A DNA stretch of 32,460 nucleotides from Oscillospiraceae bacterium (lineage in GTDB: Bacteria > Bacillota > Clostridia > UBA1381 > UBA9506), in NCBI GenBank assembly GCA_015068855.1, contig SVJS01000012.1, positions 1-32,460 on the forward strand. Direction: 5' to 3'. Every line of letters starts with the position of its first letter. Positions within the stretch are counted from its first letter, which is position 1. The notes under the pieces are model-generated. The model did not search any database, was not told the DNA's origin, and saw nothing but the letters and a program-made list of their open reading frames with translations. Positions 15,608 to 23,554 of the stretch are shown in pieces. The position numbers and the translations under genes are program-made.

Positions 15608-15683
15608 ATATAATAGAGAGGTGTGTTATTACCAGCCTTTCGGTTTTTGATTTGTGAAATTCAGTAAACGGAGCGTGGAGACT

Positions 15684-15953
15684 ATGAAAATAAAAAGCGG
15701 CTTTATTTTGAAAACCATTGCCGGCAACACAGTTGCTGTGCCCATGGGTGAAAATTTGGTTAATTTACAGCTGATGCTGACCTTAAATGAGACAGGAAAA
15801 TTTTTGTGGAGCATCCTTGAACAAGACTGCACAGAGGATGAACTTGTTGCAGCTATGACAAAAGAATATGACATTGACGAGGAAACAGCCCGCGGAGATA
15901 TTCGCGAGTTTGTAGCCTTGCTTAAGGAGAATCAGATTTTAGATGAAGCCTGA
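15684..15953 (+). CDS. PqqD-family protein (peptide-binding chaperone type)
   Basis: 89 aa. The pattern LTLNETGKFLWSIL, a region of acidic residues, then a winged-helix end (EYDIDEETARGDIREFVALLKENQIL) fits the PqqD family. These proteins bind the leader of a ribosomal peptide and present it to modifying enzymes. The ATG at 15684 follows a GGAG; a GTG at 15654 has no site and is less likely. It is first in a unit with an S24/S26 peptidase and an ABC exporter. No radical SAM enzyme or precursor peptide gene is seen beside it. Confidence 0.8.
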   Translation: MKIKSGFILKTIAGNTVAVPMGENLVNLQLMLTLNETGKFLWSILEQDCTEDELVAAMTKEYDIDEETARGDIREFVALLKENQILDEA

Positions 15954-16431
15954 GATGAATCAACAGTCCATTGAAACGGAACAAATGCTTCCTTTTTTGC
16001 GGGACATGTTTGCGGACGGAAAGCAGGTTCAGTTGACTGTGACGGGGAACAGCATGTATCCGCTATGGCGCAGCCATCGTGACACGGTGGTGCTTGCACC
16101 TGCCGATAATCCGGATCTTTTTGATGTGGTTTTGTTTTTGCGTGATTCAGGGGAATTGGTGTTACATAGAATTGTGAAACAAACAGACGCAGGCTATATG
16201 ATTATCGGCGACAATGAATTTACCGCCGAGGGTCCCATCCGGCCGGACCAGCTTTTGGCCCGGATGGTTGGGTTTTATCGGGATGAGCGGTATGTCTCCT
16301 GCGAGGCGCTGTGGTATCGTCTCTATCGGTCCTTCTGGGGACGGTGTCGCAGAAGCCGGAAAGCGATTTCTACCATTATTTTACTTGTTGTCAGACAGGT
16401 AAAACGTATCAAAAGGTGGGGTAAAGCATGA
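15943..16431 (+). CDS. S24/S26 family serine peptidase (signal-peptidase-like)
   Basis: 162 aa. The catalytic serine lies in VTGNSMYP, and the segment VLHRIVKQ followed by IIGDNE resembles the Ser-His type of S26B peptidases (SipW, Sec11) more than the Ser-Lys type. The C-terminus has a short hydrophobic stretch between Arg/Lys clusters, probably a membrane anchor. The ATG at 15943 overlaps the PqqD gene by 11 bases; AAGGAG lies 13 bases upstream. Within this cluster it could remove a leader from a modified peptide; this is inferred from context only. Confidence 0.8.
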   Translation: MKPEMNQQSIETEQMLPFLRDMFADGKQVQLTVTGNSMYPLWRSHRDTVVLAPADNPDLFDVVLFLRDSGELVLHRIVKQTDAGYMIIGDNEFTAEGPIRPDQLLARMVGFYRDERYVSCEALWYRLYRSFWGRCRRSRKAISTIILLVVRQVKRIKRWGKA

Positions 16432-18077
16432 AGTGGATTTGTAAGCAAGCCAAAAAAATCTGGCCGGGCATTTTGCTGTTAACAACAGTTGGCGGCGTTT
16501 TGTCTTTGATGGGTGTTGCGTTTGCTTTACTTTCCAAACAGGTGCTCGATATTGCAACCGGACAGGGCGAAGGCAGTCTTGTTACGGCAGGCCTATTTTT
16601 GACAGGTGCGCTGGTGATACAGCTGATTCTGGAAATTCTGTTATCCGTAACCGATGTACATGTTAAAGGTAAGTTCCAGATTCGGGTTAAAACCGATTTG
16701 TTTACCACCATCATGAAAAAGGATTTTCTAAAGCTTTCCGAATACCATTCGGGCGAGCTGCTTAACTATATTAACAGCGACATCAGCATCGTGACAACAG
16801 GGCTTTTGGAAATGTTGCCCAACTTGATTTTTTATGTAACCAAGATTGTTGCATGCTTTGTGGCTCTTTACGTTTTAGAGCCGGTTCTGGCGTGGTTGTG
16901 CCTGCTTTTAGGCCCTATGATTTTTTTGGTAGCCTGCCTGTACAGGAGAAAAATGAAGAGCTTGCATAAGGCTTGCCAGGAAGCTGACGGCAGGGTTAAA
17001 TCCTTTATGCAGGAAATTTTGAAAAATCTTTTGGTTGTTAAGTCTTTCGGCCGTAATGAAACCGCAGCGGAGAAAGGCCGTGGCCTGCAATTTGCACACT
17101 TTAAGCTGAATTTGAAGCGTACCAAAATCACGATTACATCGAATACGTTTTTCTATATCGCCCTGACAGTCGGCTACTATCTTGCGCTGGCGTGGGGTGC
17201 CTATCAGATTTCAGCAGGGCTAATGACTTTTGGTACACTGACAGCGTTGTTGCAGCTGGTAGGGCAGATTCAGACACCGTTTCGGGGCATGTCAGCCTTA
17301 GTGCCGCAGTATTTTGCCATGATGGCTTCAGCCGAACGCATTATGGAATTGGAAGCCTTGCCGGATGATTGCATTGAAACCAAACGGGAATGGGACGATG
17401 AACCCTGGTCGGCCCTCAGTTTACGGGATGTGAGCTTTGGCTATCAGGAAACACCGGTTTTAAGTCATGTTGATTTTACGGTTCATAGCGGTGAGTTTGT
17501 TGTGATAACAGGTTCCTCCGGCATCGGAAAAAGCACCCTTTTGAAAGTTATGTTGGGCATTTTCCCCATGCAATCGGGACAAGCTGTGATTACGCTGGCA
17601 GATGGAACGGAACGGCCGCTTATGCTTGAAAAAAAGCGCTTGTTTTCGTATGTGCCTCAGGGCAATCTGATTATCTCCGGCACCATTCGCGAAAACCTGA
17701 CGTTTTTCCATGGCGATGTTACGGATGAAGAACTCTGTGAAGCAACGAAAACGGCACAGATTTGGGATTTCATTCAGGAACTTCCCGAGGGCTTTGATAC
17801 CTATTTGGGAGAGGGTGGCTTAGGCCTCTCCGAGGGGCAAATTCAGCGCCTTGCGATTGCCAGAGCCATTGTTTGCAACACGCCCGTTCTCCTGCTCGAT
17901 GAGGCGACCTCGGCCTTGGATGAAGCAACAGAGCTTGCCATTTTAGAGGCTTTGAAAGCACGGAAGGATACAACCTGCATTTTGGTTTCTCACAAAAAAG
18001 CGGCTCTTTCCTTTTGCGATACGGCCTATGAATTTGTCGATGGTCGACCTGTTTTGGTTGACAAAACTCACAATTAA
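16428..18077 (+). CDS. ABC exporter, fused membrane and ATPase domains
   Basis: 549 aa half-transporter. Residues 1-310 form the membrane domain with about six helices; the ATPase domain follows with Walker A GSSGIGKST, signature LSEGQ, Walker B VLLLDEATSALD and the switch His in VSH. There is no N-terminal C39 peptidase domain, so leader removal, if any, needs another enzyme such as the neighbouring S24/S26 peptidase. The ATG overlaps the peptidase stop in ATGA. The product probably exports a peptide or lipid; the substrate is unknown. Confidence 0.88.
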   Translation: MKWICKQAKKIWPGILLLTTVGGVLSLMGVAFALLSKQVLDIATGQGEGSLVTAGLFLTGALVIQLILEILLSVTDVHVKGKFQIRVKTDLFTTIMKKDFLKLSEYHSGELLNYINSDISIVTTGLLEMLPNLIFYVTKIVACFVALYVLEPVLAWLCLLLGPMIFLVACLYRRKMKSLHKACQEADGRVKSFMQEILKNLLVVKSFGRNETAAEKGRGLQFAHFKLNLKRTKITITSNTFFYIALTVGYYLALAWGAYQISAGLMTFGTLTALLQLVGQIQTPFRGMSALVPQYFAMMASAERIMELEALPDDCIETKREWDDEPWSALSLRDVSFGYQETPVLSHVDFTVHSGEFVVITGSSGIGKSTLLKVMLGIFPMQSGQAVITLADGTERPLMLEKKRLFSYVPQGNLIISGTIRENLTFFHGDVTDEELCEATKTAQIWDFIQELPEGFDTYLGEGGLGLSEGQIQRLAIARAIVCNTPVLLLDEATSALDEATELAILEALKARKDTTCILVSHKKAALSFCDTAYEFVDGRPVLVDKTHN

Positions 18078-18098
18078 ACACGGCAATGTATTTACAGA

Positions 18099-18138
18099 AC
18101 CTGCACAAGCTTTTGCCATAGCGTTGTGCAGGTTTTTT
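18099..18138 (+). terminator. Terminator of the PqqD-peptidase-ABC unit
   Basis: CCTGCACAA (18100-18108) pairs with TTGTGCAGG (18124-18132), followed by six T. Confidence 0.88.
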
Positions 18139-18150
18139 CTGATTTTTGAG

Positions 18151-18180
18151 CCTATATAGTAGTGTGAACAAAAATATAGG
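18151..18180. repeat. Inverted repeat upstream of the sugar operon promoter
   Basis: CCTATAT (18151-18157) and ATATAGG (18174-18180) are perfect inverted copies 16 bases apart, about 52 bases before the -35 box. The position fits an activator site. No regulator gene is nearby. Confidence 0.4.
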
Positions 18181-18231
18181 AGATTTTGTTAAATTTTACT
18201 AATAAAATGCTGTTTTTTTATAAGAATATGC

Positions 18232-18260
18232 TTGACAAATGACGATTTATCATATATTAT
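18232..18260 (+). promoter_or_regulatory. Sigma-A promoter of the sugar ABC operon
   Basis: TTGACA (18232-18237) and TATTAT (18255-18260) are 17 bases apart; a perfect TATAAT follows directly at 18261-18266 but would give a 23-base spacer. The leader is about 170 nt long. Confidence 0.75.
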
Positions 18261-18282
18261 TATAATAGACAGAATGGTATAT

Positions 18283-18326
18283 TGTGCATATTTACTGTTT
18301 TTCCGCGTGCTGCGAGGATATGCACA
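18283..18326 (+). other. Stem-loop in the sugar operon leader
   Basis: TGTGCATAT (18283-18291) and ATATGCACA (18318-18326) are perfect inverted copies around a 26-base loop near the transcript start. It could be an operator in DNA or a 5' stabilising hairpin in RNA. I do not recognise a riboswitch in this leader. Confidence 0.45.
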
Positions 18327-18438
18327 GAAAAGGTCAACTTAAATTGTCAATTTTGATTTCTTTTTTTAGTCGACGAATGGGTGTCGCTGAAAATGAAATA
18401 TAAAAGATTTGTAAAACAATAAAAAAGGAGAGAGGAAA

Positions 18439-20028
18439 ATGAAGTCAACAACAAAAAAATGGTTGGCAGGTATTTTGGCCGGTATGATGGTATTATCTCT
18501 GGCAGCTTGCGGACCGAAAGAAACACTTGTCAGCTCCGGTAGTCCTGTTACATACCCTGAGGACGGTATTTACCCCGTTAGCTGCGAAGATGTTTTAACA
18601 ACCTGGGGCCCCATGCAGGCCGTTTTGTCCACAAAGGTTTCCAACTTTGCAGACACTGAGTATGCAAAAGGTTTAGTAGAAAGAACCGGTATTACGGTTG
18701 AATACATTCATCCTGCTGCCGGTAACATAGAGGAACAGCTGAATCTCCTGCTGGCTTCCGGCGAACTGCCTGACGTTTTGGCTAATGACTGGACCAAATA
18801 CGGTGCAGAAGCTGCCATTGCCAATGAATACATCATCAACTTAAATGATGTTCTGGATCAGTGGGCTCCCAACCTGAAAGCTACATTAAAGGAAAGACCC
18901 GAATATGATAAGCTGGTCAAGACAGACGAGGGTAACTATTATGTATTCCCCTCTTTCCGTGACTCTGCCATCGACTGCATCTATCAGGGTCCCATCGTTC
19001 GTAAGGACTGGTTGGACAGCTTAGGCATGGAAGTTCCCGAAACCATTGAAGAATGGGATGCTGCTCTTCGTGCATTCAAGAACGAACTGGGCGTTGCTAT
19101 TCCGTTATCCGCACATTATAAAGAACTGGCTATCATGTTTGCCGGCGCTTATGGTGTTCAGGATACCTTCTACCTGGATAAGGGCAAAATCGTTTATGGT
19201 CCTGCAACTGAGGGCTACAAAGAATATCTGACTCAGATGAACAAATGGTATACAGAAGGCCTGCTTGACAAAAACGTTGCAACCTTTGATTGGAGCGTTT
19301 TAGCAACGAACGTCTTAAACGGCAACGTTGGTTTGACCTTCGGTGCTGCTGCATCCGGTATCGGTAACTGGACCATCGCCAAGGCTGATGACCCGACCTA
19401 CGAACTGATTGGTGCAAAATATCCCGTTATGAAGAAGGGTGACAAACCTGAATTTGCAGCTGTTGCATCTCCCTTCCTGGCAAACGGTTCTGCTGCAATT
19501 ACCGGTCAGTGCAAGAATGTTGAGCTGGCTGCCCGTTGGTTAGACTATGGTTATTCCGAAGAAGGCAGAATGTATAACAACTTCGGTACAGAAGGCGTTA
19601 GCTACAACATGGTTGATGGCGAACCCGTATTCTCCGATATGATCATGAACGATCCTGCCGGTATTTCTCCTGCAATGATGATGTATGCAAAGGGTACATA
19701 CTCCGGTACATTCATTCAGGATGGTCGTGTTGTTGCTCAGATGCAGTCCAAGCCCGCAGCATCCCGTGCAGCGGTTCTGACATGGGCTGAAAACAACATG
19801 GAAGAGCATTTAATGCCTCTGACAACACCCACCATTGAAGAGCAGGCAGAGGTTTCCAACCTCCGTTCTGAGCTCGATACTTATGTTGACGAGATGACGC
19901 TGAAATTCATCGTTGGTCAGGAATCTCTTGATGGTTTCGACACCTTCGTTTCTAAGATTGAAAGCTTTGGCTTAGAGCGTCTGTTTGAACTGTATAATGC
20001 AGGTCTGAAACGTTACAACGCACGCTAA
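18439..20028 (+). CDS. Carbohydrate ABC transporter substrate-binding lipoprotein
   Basis: 529 aa. A lipoprotein signal peptide ends in LSLAAC with the lipidated Cys at residue 24. The rest is a typical extracellular solute-binding protein family 1 fold, of the large LplA-like type that accompanies oligosaccharide permeases. AAGGAGAGAGG precedes the ATG. It is followed by two permease genes and a GH88 hydrolase, so its ligand is probably an oligosaccharide with an unsaturated uronic acid end, as made by polysaccharide lyases from glycosaminoglycans or plant and algal polymers. The exact sugar cannot be read. Confidence 0.9.
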   Translation: MKSTTKKWLAGILAGMMVLSLAACGPKETLVSSGSPVTYPEDGIYPVSCEDVLTTWGPMQAVLSTKVSNFADTEYAKGLVERTGITVEYIHPAAGNIEEQLNLLLASGELPDVLANDWTKYGAEAAIANEYIINLNDVLDQWAPNLKATLKERPEYDKLVKTDEGNYYVFPSFRDSAIDCIYQGPIVRKDWLDSLGMEVPETIEEWDAALRAFKNELGVAIPLSAHYKELAIMFAGAYGVQDTFYLDKGKIVYGPATEGYKEYLTQMNKWYTEGLLDKNVATFDWSVLATNVLNGNVGLTFGAAASGIGNWTIAKADDPTYELIGAKYPVMKKGDKPEFAAVASPFLANGSAAITGQCKNVELAARWLDYGYSEEGRMYNNFGTEGVSYNMVDGEPVFSDMIMNDPAGISPAMMMYAKGTYSGTFIQDGRVVAQMQSKPAASRAAVLTWAENNMEEHLMPLTTPTIEEQAEVSNLRSELDTYVDEMTLKFIVGQESLDGFDTFVSKIESFGLERLFELYNAGLKRYNAR

Positions 20029-20074
20029 TTACTAAAAACTCAAAGGGTTTGAAACGAGAGGAATTTTAAGCGAT

Positions 20075-21028
20075 ATGAGTAAACAAGCATTAACAGCGGA
20101 GACAGGGCGACCGGTTGGTCGCCCCCGCTCCGGGTTTTTTTATGAAATCAAGAAAAACTGGTTAGTCTACCTGATGTTTTTGCCTGTTCTGTTATTTTAC
20201 ATTTGCTTTATCTTAAAGCCGATGTATGGTGCGTTAATCGCCTTTCAGAATTACATTCCCGCCAAGGGTATGTTAGGCAGTCAATGGGTTGGCTTCAAGC
20301 ATTTTATTGACTTTTTTAACAACCATTATTTTCTGCGTATTTTGAAGAACACCCTGGTTATCAGCGGTTCTTCCATTGTGTTTGGATTCCCGATGCCGAT
20401 TATTCTGGCGCTCCTGCTCAATGAAATTCGCAGCAACGCATTTAAGCGTACGGTTCAGTCTATCTCTTACATTCCGCATTTTATCTCCCTGGTTGTTGTC
20501 TGCGGTATGATTAAGACCTTTACAGCAAGTAACGGTATTATCACACAGCTGATTGTCGCCATGGGCGGAACGGATGTATCCATTTTGAGTAATCCGGACG
20601 CTTTTGTGCCCGTTTACATTATTTCTGATATCTGGCAGAATGTTGGTTGGGACTCCATTATTTATCTGGCTGCTCTGACCGGCATCAATCAGGAGTTATA
20701 TGAGGCTGCAACGATTGACGGTGCAAACCGTTGGAAGCAGACCATTCATGTTACTTTGCCGGGTATTGCGCCCACCATTATCATCCTGTTAATCTTGCGC
20801 CTGGGCTCGGTTTTGGGTCTGGGATATGAAAAGATTATCCTGCTGTATAACGAAATCACCCGTGAGACAGCTGACGTTATCTCCTCCTTTGTATACCGTA
20901 AAGGTTTGATTGAAATGAGCTGGAGTTACAGTTCTGCGGTTGGTTTATTTAACTCAGTTGTTAACTTTATCTGTATCGTTGCGGCGAACAGCATTTCCCG
21001 CAAGGTAACGGATACGTCATTATGGTAA
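20075..21028 (+). CDS. Carbohydrate ABC transporter permease (LplB type)
   Basis: 317 aa with six predicted membrane helices. The EAA loop that contacts the ATPase is visible as EAATIDGANRWKQTIHVTLPGI. The ATG at 20075 has a weak, distant GAGAGG site (12 bases). Codons for residues about 10-23 form a strong hairpin followed by seven T (20105-20141), odd for coding DNA. It pairs with the following permease to form the channel. Confidence 0.9.
   Translation: MSKQALTAETGRPVGRPRSGFFYEIKKNWLVYLMFLPVLLFYICFILKPMYGALIAFQNYIPAKGMLGSQWVGFKHFIDFFNNHYFLRILKNTLVISGSSIVFGFPMPIILALLLNEIRSNAFKRTVQSISYIPHFISLVVVCGMIKTFTASNGIITQLIVAMGGTDVSILSNPDAFVPVYIISDIWQNVGWDSIIYLAALTGINQELYEAATIDGANRWKQTIHVTLPGIAPTIIILLILRLGSVLGLGYEKIILLYNEITRETADVISSFVYRKGLIEMSWSYSSAVGLFNSVVNFICIVAANSISRKVTDTSLW
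20105..20141 (+). terminator. Terminator-like hairpin inside the permease coding start
   Basis: GGGCGACC (20105-20112) and GGTCGCCC (20117-20124) form a perfect 8-bp stem with a GGTT loop; a run of seven T lies at 20135-20141, ten bases downstream. The gap before the T run makes full termination uncertain; it may be an attenuator or mRNA-stabilising stem that favours the lipoprotein message. Confidence 0.5.
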
Positions 21029-21043
21029 GGGGGGGAATAGACG

Positions 21044-21925
21044 ATGAAGATTAAAAATAGTTTTGGATATTCCTGCTTTACTGTGTTCAATACAATTTTC
21101 ATGGTTTTGCTTTGTATTGTAACCTTGTATCCCCTTTTGTTCGTTGTGTTTGCTTCTTTAAGTGAATCCAACGCGTTCATGATGCATGAGGGTCTTCTGC
21201 TCTGGCCGGTTAAACCGAATTTTGAGTCTTACCTTCGTGTTATTGAGAACCCCATGATCTGGTCCGGTTACAGAAATACGCTGGTTATTATGACAGTCGG
21301 TACCTGTACCAACATGGTGATGACCATTTTGGGTGCCTTCTTTATGTCCCGTAAGGATGTTAAAGGTGTTGGCCTGTTCTCAAAGTTTATCGTATTTTCC
21401 ATGTATTTTTCCGGCGGCCTAATTCCCACCTACCTGAACATCCGCCAGTTTGGTCTGGATGGCAGCTTCTGGGCATTGATTATTCCGTTTGCGGTTAATA
21501 CATATAATATGATTATCATGCGTACGGCGTTTGCCAGCGTGCCTGACAGTTTGGAAGAATCCGCCACCTTGGACGGTGCGAATGCGTTTACCGTTTTGAC
21601 CCGCATTATTCTGCCGCTTTCAGGTTCCACCATCGCCGTTGTTATTCTTTACTATGTTGTTGGTCACTGGAATGCATGGTTCTATGCATCCCTGTTCCTG
21701 CGTAAGCGTGAACAATGGCCGCTTCAGCTGGTTCTGAATGAAATTCTTATGCAAAACAGCACTAATTCCATGCTAGGTGATACCACTTCCTTAGAAGCTG
21801 GTTCTGTTGCAGAAACCATTAAGTATGCTGTCATTGTTGTTAGTACAATTCCCATCTTGCTTGCTTATCCGTTCCTGCAAAGATACTTTGTTAAAGGTGT
21901 TATGGTTGGTGCCGTTAAAGGTTAA
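21044..21925 (+). CDS. Carbohydrate ABC transporter permease (LplC/YtcP type)
   Basis: 293 aa with six predicted helices. The EAA loop is EESATLDGANAFTVLTRIILPLSG. A GGGGGG-rich site precedes the ATG, 15 bases after the first permease. The operon encodes no ATPase, as is common for this family, which shares an MsmK-like ATPase encoded elsewhere. Confidence 0.92.
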   Translation: MKIKNSFGYSCFTVFNTIFMVLLCIVTLYPLLFVVFASLSESNAFMMHEGLLLWPVKPNFESYLRVIENPMIWSGYRNTLVIMTVGTCTNMVMTILGAFFMSRKDVKGVGLFSKFIVFSMYFSGGLIPTYLNIRQFGLDGSFWALIIPFAVNTYNMIIMRTAFASVPDSLEESATLDGANAFTVLTRIILPLSGSTIAVVILYYVVGHWNAWFYASLFLRKREQWPLQLVLNEILMQNSTNSMLGDTTSLEAGSVAETIKYAVIVVSTIPILLAYPFLQRYFVKGVMVGAVKG

Positions 21926-21979
21926 TAGGTTCCCAACGGTGCCCACTGGGTTAAGACAGAGGGCATTTGGGTAACAGGA

Positions 21980-22031
21980 AAAACGCCCCGCTTCGTACAA
22001 TATTTTATATAGTGCGTGGTGTGGGCGTTTT
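21980..22031 (+). other. Hairpin between permease and GH88 genes
   Basis: AAAACGCCC (21980-21988) pairs with GGGCGTTTT (22023-22031) around a 34-base loop. The T run is short, so it is more likely an attenuating or stabilising element than a full terminator. Confidence 0.45.
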
Positions 22032-22078
22032 ACTTACATGTCAGCAGGAAACTGCGTGACAGAAAGGACAAATCATAT

Positions 22079-23272
22079 ATGTACAGAATTGTTGACTTAA
22101 ACAATAAGGAACGCTTTGCAAAACCCGTCATTCTTTCCAAGGAAAAGCTGGAAAGTGCAGCGGCACTTGCTGTGGCCCGCGTTGAAAAGGCCATTGATAA
22201 ATTCGGCGCAGACAATATGTTAACCTATGCCGGCGGTTCTTTTGATACCTACACAGCAACCAAGGATGTAACCTGGACAACCGGTATGTGGACAGGTGTT
22301 TGCTGGCTGGCATATGAACTGACAGGGAACGACAAGTTCAGGCAGGCAGCCGAAAGTCAGCTGCCGCATTATTACAGAGCAGCACAGCATCCCGAGGAGC
22401 TTAACGACCATGATACGGGCTTTAAGTTCATTCCCTCCTGCCTGGCGGCTTATAAAATAACCGGCAATCAGGATGCCCGCATGGCAGGGTTGATTGCGGC
22501 TCAGGTGCAGCTTGACCATTTCTGTCAGGTAAACAAGTTCATCATCCGTGGCGGCATGGGTCGACCTGAGGAATATAACGGTTACAGAACATTGGTTGAC
22601 AGCATGATGAACATTCCGCTTTTCTTCTGGGCCTATGAAGAAACCGGCAGACAGGAATTTTATGACGCAGCTGTGGGTCACTATAAGACAACGGCGAAAT
22701 ATTTAATTCGTGAAGATGGTTCTTCTTTCCATCACTATCAGTTTGACCCTGTTACCAAAGAGCCTGTTCGTGGCCTGACCTTCCAGGGCAACCGTGATGA
22801 ATCCTGTTGGAGCCGAGGTCACTCCTGGCTGCTTTATGGTTATCCGTTGGCCTACAAGGCAACCAAGGACCCTGAAACCATTGACATTCATAAATCCGTT
22901 TCCTATTTCTTTATGGATCATCTGCCCTCTGACGGCATTCCGTATTGGGATTTTGATTTTAACGACGGAAGCTTTGAACCCCGTGACAGCTCTGCTGCTG
23001 CGGTTGCAACCTGCGGTCTTTTGGAAATGTGCAAATATCTGCCGGAAACAGCAGAGCAGAAGCAGTATTTCAGAAACGCCGCAGCTATTATGCTGGAAGC
23101 CTTAATTGATAAGAGCGCCACTAAGCGTGAAGATAAGGATTCCCTGCTTTCCTACATCACCATTGCAAGACCCATGGGTATTGGTGTTGATGTGTGCGAA
23201 ACCTATGGCGACTATTTCTATTTGGAAGCCTTGGTTCGTGCTTTGAAGCCGGAAATTAAAATGTTCTGGTAA
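22079..23272 (+). CDS. GH88 unsaturated glucuronyl hydrolase
   Basis: 397 aa; removes the unsaturated (4,5-ene) uronic acid from oligosaccharides made by polysaccharide lyases, by hydration of the double bond. The two catalytic Asp of the family are visible as D112 (NDHDTGF) and D174 (LVDSMMN), spaced 62 residues apart, close to D88 and D149 of the Bacillus sp. GL1 enzyme. There is no signal peptide, so it acts in the cytoplasm after import by the adjacent ABC system. The ATG at 22079 has AGAAAGG upstream; the in-frame start at 22016 lies in the preceding hairpin and is unlikely. The natural substrate could come from glycosaminoglycans, xanthan, gellan or similar. Confidence 0.92.
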   Translation: MYRIVDLNNKERFAKPVILSKEKLESAAALAVARVEKAIDKFGADNMLTYAGGSFDTYTATKDVTWTTGMWTGVCWLAYELTGNDKFRQAAESQLPHYYRAAQHPEELNDHDTGFKFIPSCLAAYKITGNQDARMAGLIAAQVQLDHFCQVNKFIIRGGMGRPEEYNGYRTLVDSMMNIPLFFWAYEETGRQEFYDAAVGHYKTTAKYLIREDGSSFHHYQFDPVTKEPVRGLTFQGNRDESCWSRGHSWLLYGYPLAYKATKDPETIDIHKSVSYFFMDHLPSDGIPYWDFDFNDGSFEPRDSSAAAVATCGLLEMCKYLPETAEQKQYFRNAAAIMLEALIDKSATKREDKDSLLSYITIARPMGIGVDVCETYGDYFYLEALVRALKPEIKMFW

Positions 23273-23296
23273 GCAGCTTCTATATACAACATTCAC

Positions 23297-23329
23297 AAAA
23301 GATGCCCTGATAAAAGGGCATCTTTTTTT
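23297..23329 (+). terminator. Terminator of the sugar operon
   Basis: AAAAGATGCCCT and AGGGCATCTTTTTT form a strong stem with a short loop and a T run. Confidence 0.9.
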
Positions 23330-23351
23330 ATGAAAAAAAATAAATTTTTTA

Positions 23352-23380
23352 TAGACAAACGGATATAAATATGGTATACT
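23352..23380 (+). promoter_or_regulatory. Sigma-A promoter of the pyr operon
   Basis: TAGACA (23352-23357) and TATACT (23375-23380) are 17 bases apart. Transcription would start near 23387, just before the PyrR-binding segment. Confidence 0.75.
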
Positions 23381-23388
23381 AAGTGTAA

Positions 23389-23484
23389 CGACCTTTAAAT
23401 CGGTACAGAGATGCTGATAAGGTGCTTACAACAGTATAGTTCTTTTGGCGCTGTCTATAAGCTTGCCTATATAACTCCTTATCG
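23389..23484 (+). promoter_or_regulatory. PyrR-binding leader and antiterminator
   Basis: The segment ACCTT (about 23390) to AAGGT (about 23423) closes a stem around a loop with ACAGAGATGCTG, matching the known PyrR site (CCAGAGAGGCT type). ATAAGG (23417-23422) can pair instead with CCTTAT (23477-23482), opening the terminator. When UMP is high, PyrR binding would favour the terminator, as in Bacillus. Confidence 0.8.
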
Positions 23485-23508
23485 CATTTTAGCGGTGAGG
23501 ATTTTTTT
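23477..23508 (+). terminator. Intrinsic terminator of the pyr attenuator
   Basis: CCTTATCGC (23477-23485) pairs with GCGGTGAGG (23492-23500, with G-T pairs), followed by seven T. Its left arm is shared with the antiterminator. Confidence 0.82.
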
Positions 23509-23554
23509 GTGCCGAAAATATGGAAGAAAATGTATGATATAAGGAGGCTGTAAA

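Noticed and set aside
15255-15650. 131-codon plus-strand reading frame across the tRNA-Leu
   Set aside because: It runs antisense through the tRNA and its promoter region, has no ribosome site and shows no recognisable protein features.
15621-15667. Tiny GTG-started peptides (9 or 14 codons) in the leader of the PqqD unit, as possible precursor peptides
   Set aside because: Ribosome site spacing is too short and the peptides are shorter than any known leader-core precursor.
18261-18438. Riboswitch in the long leader of the sugar operon
   Set aside because: There is a stem-loop, but no match to a known riboswitch core and no terminator before the start codon.
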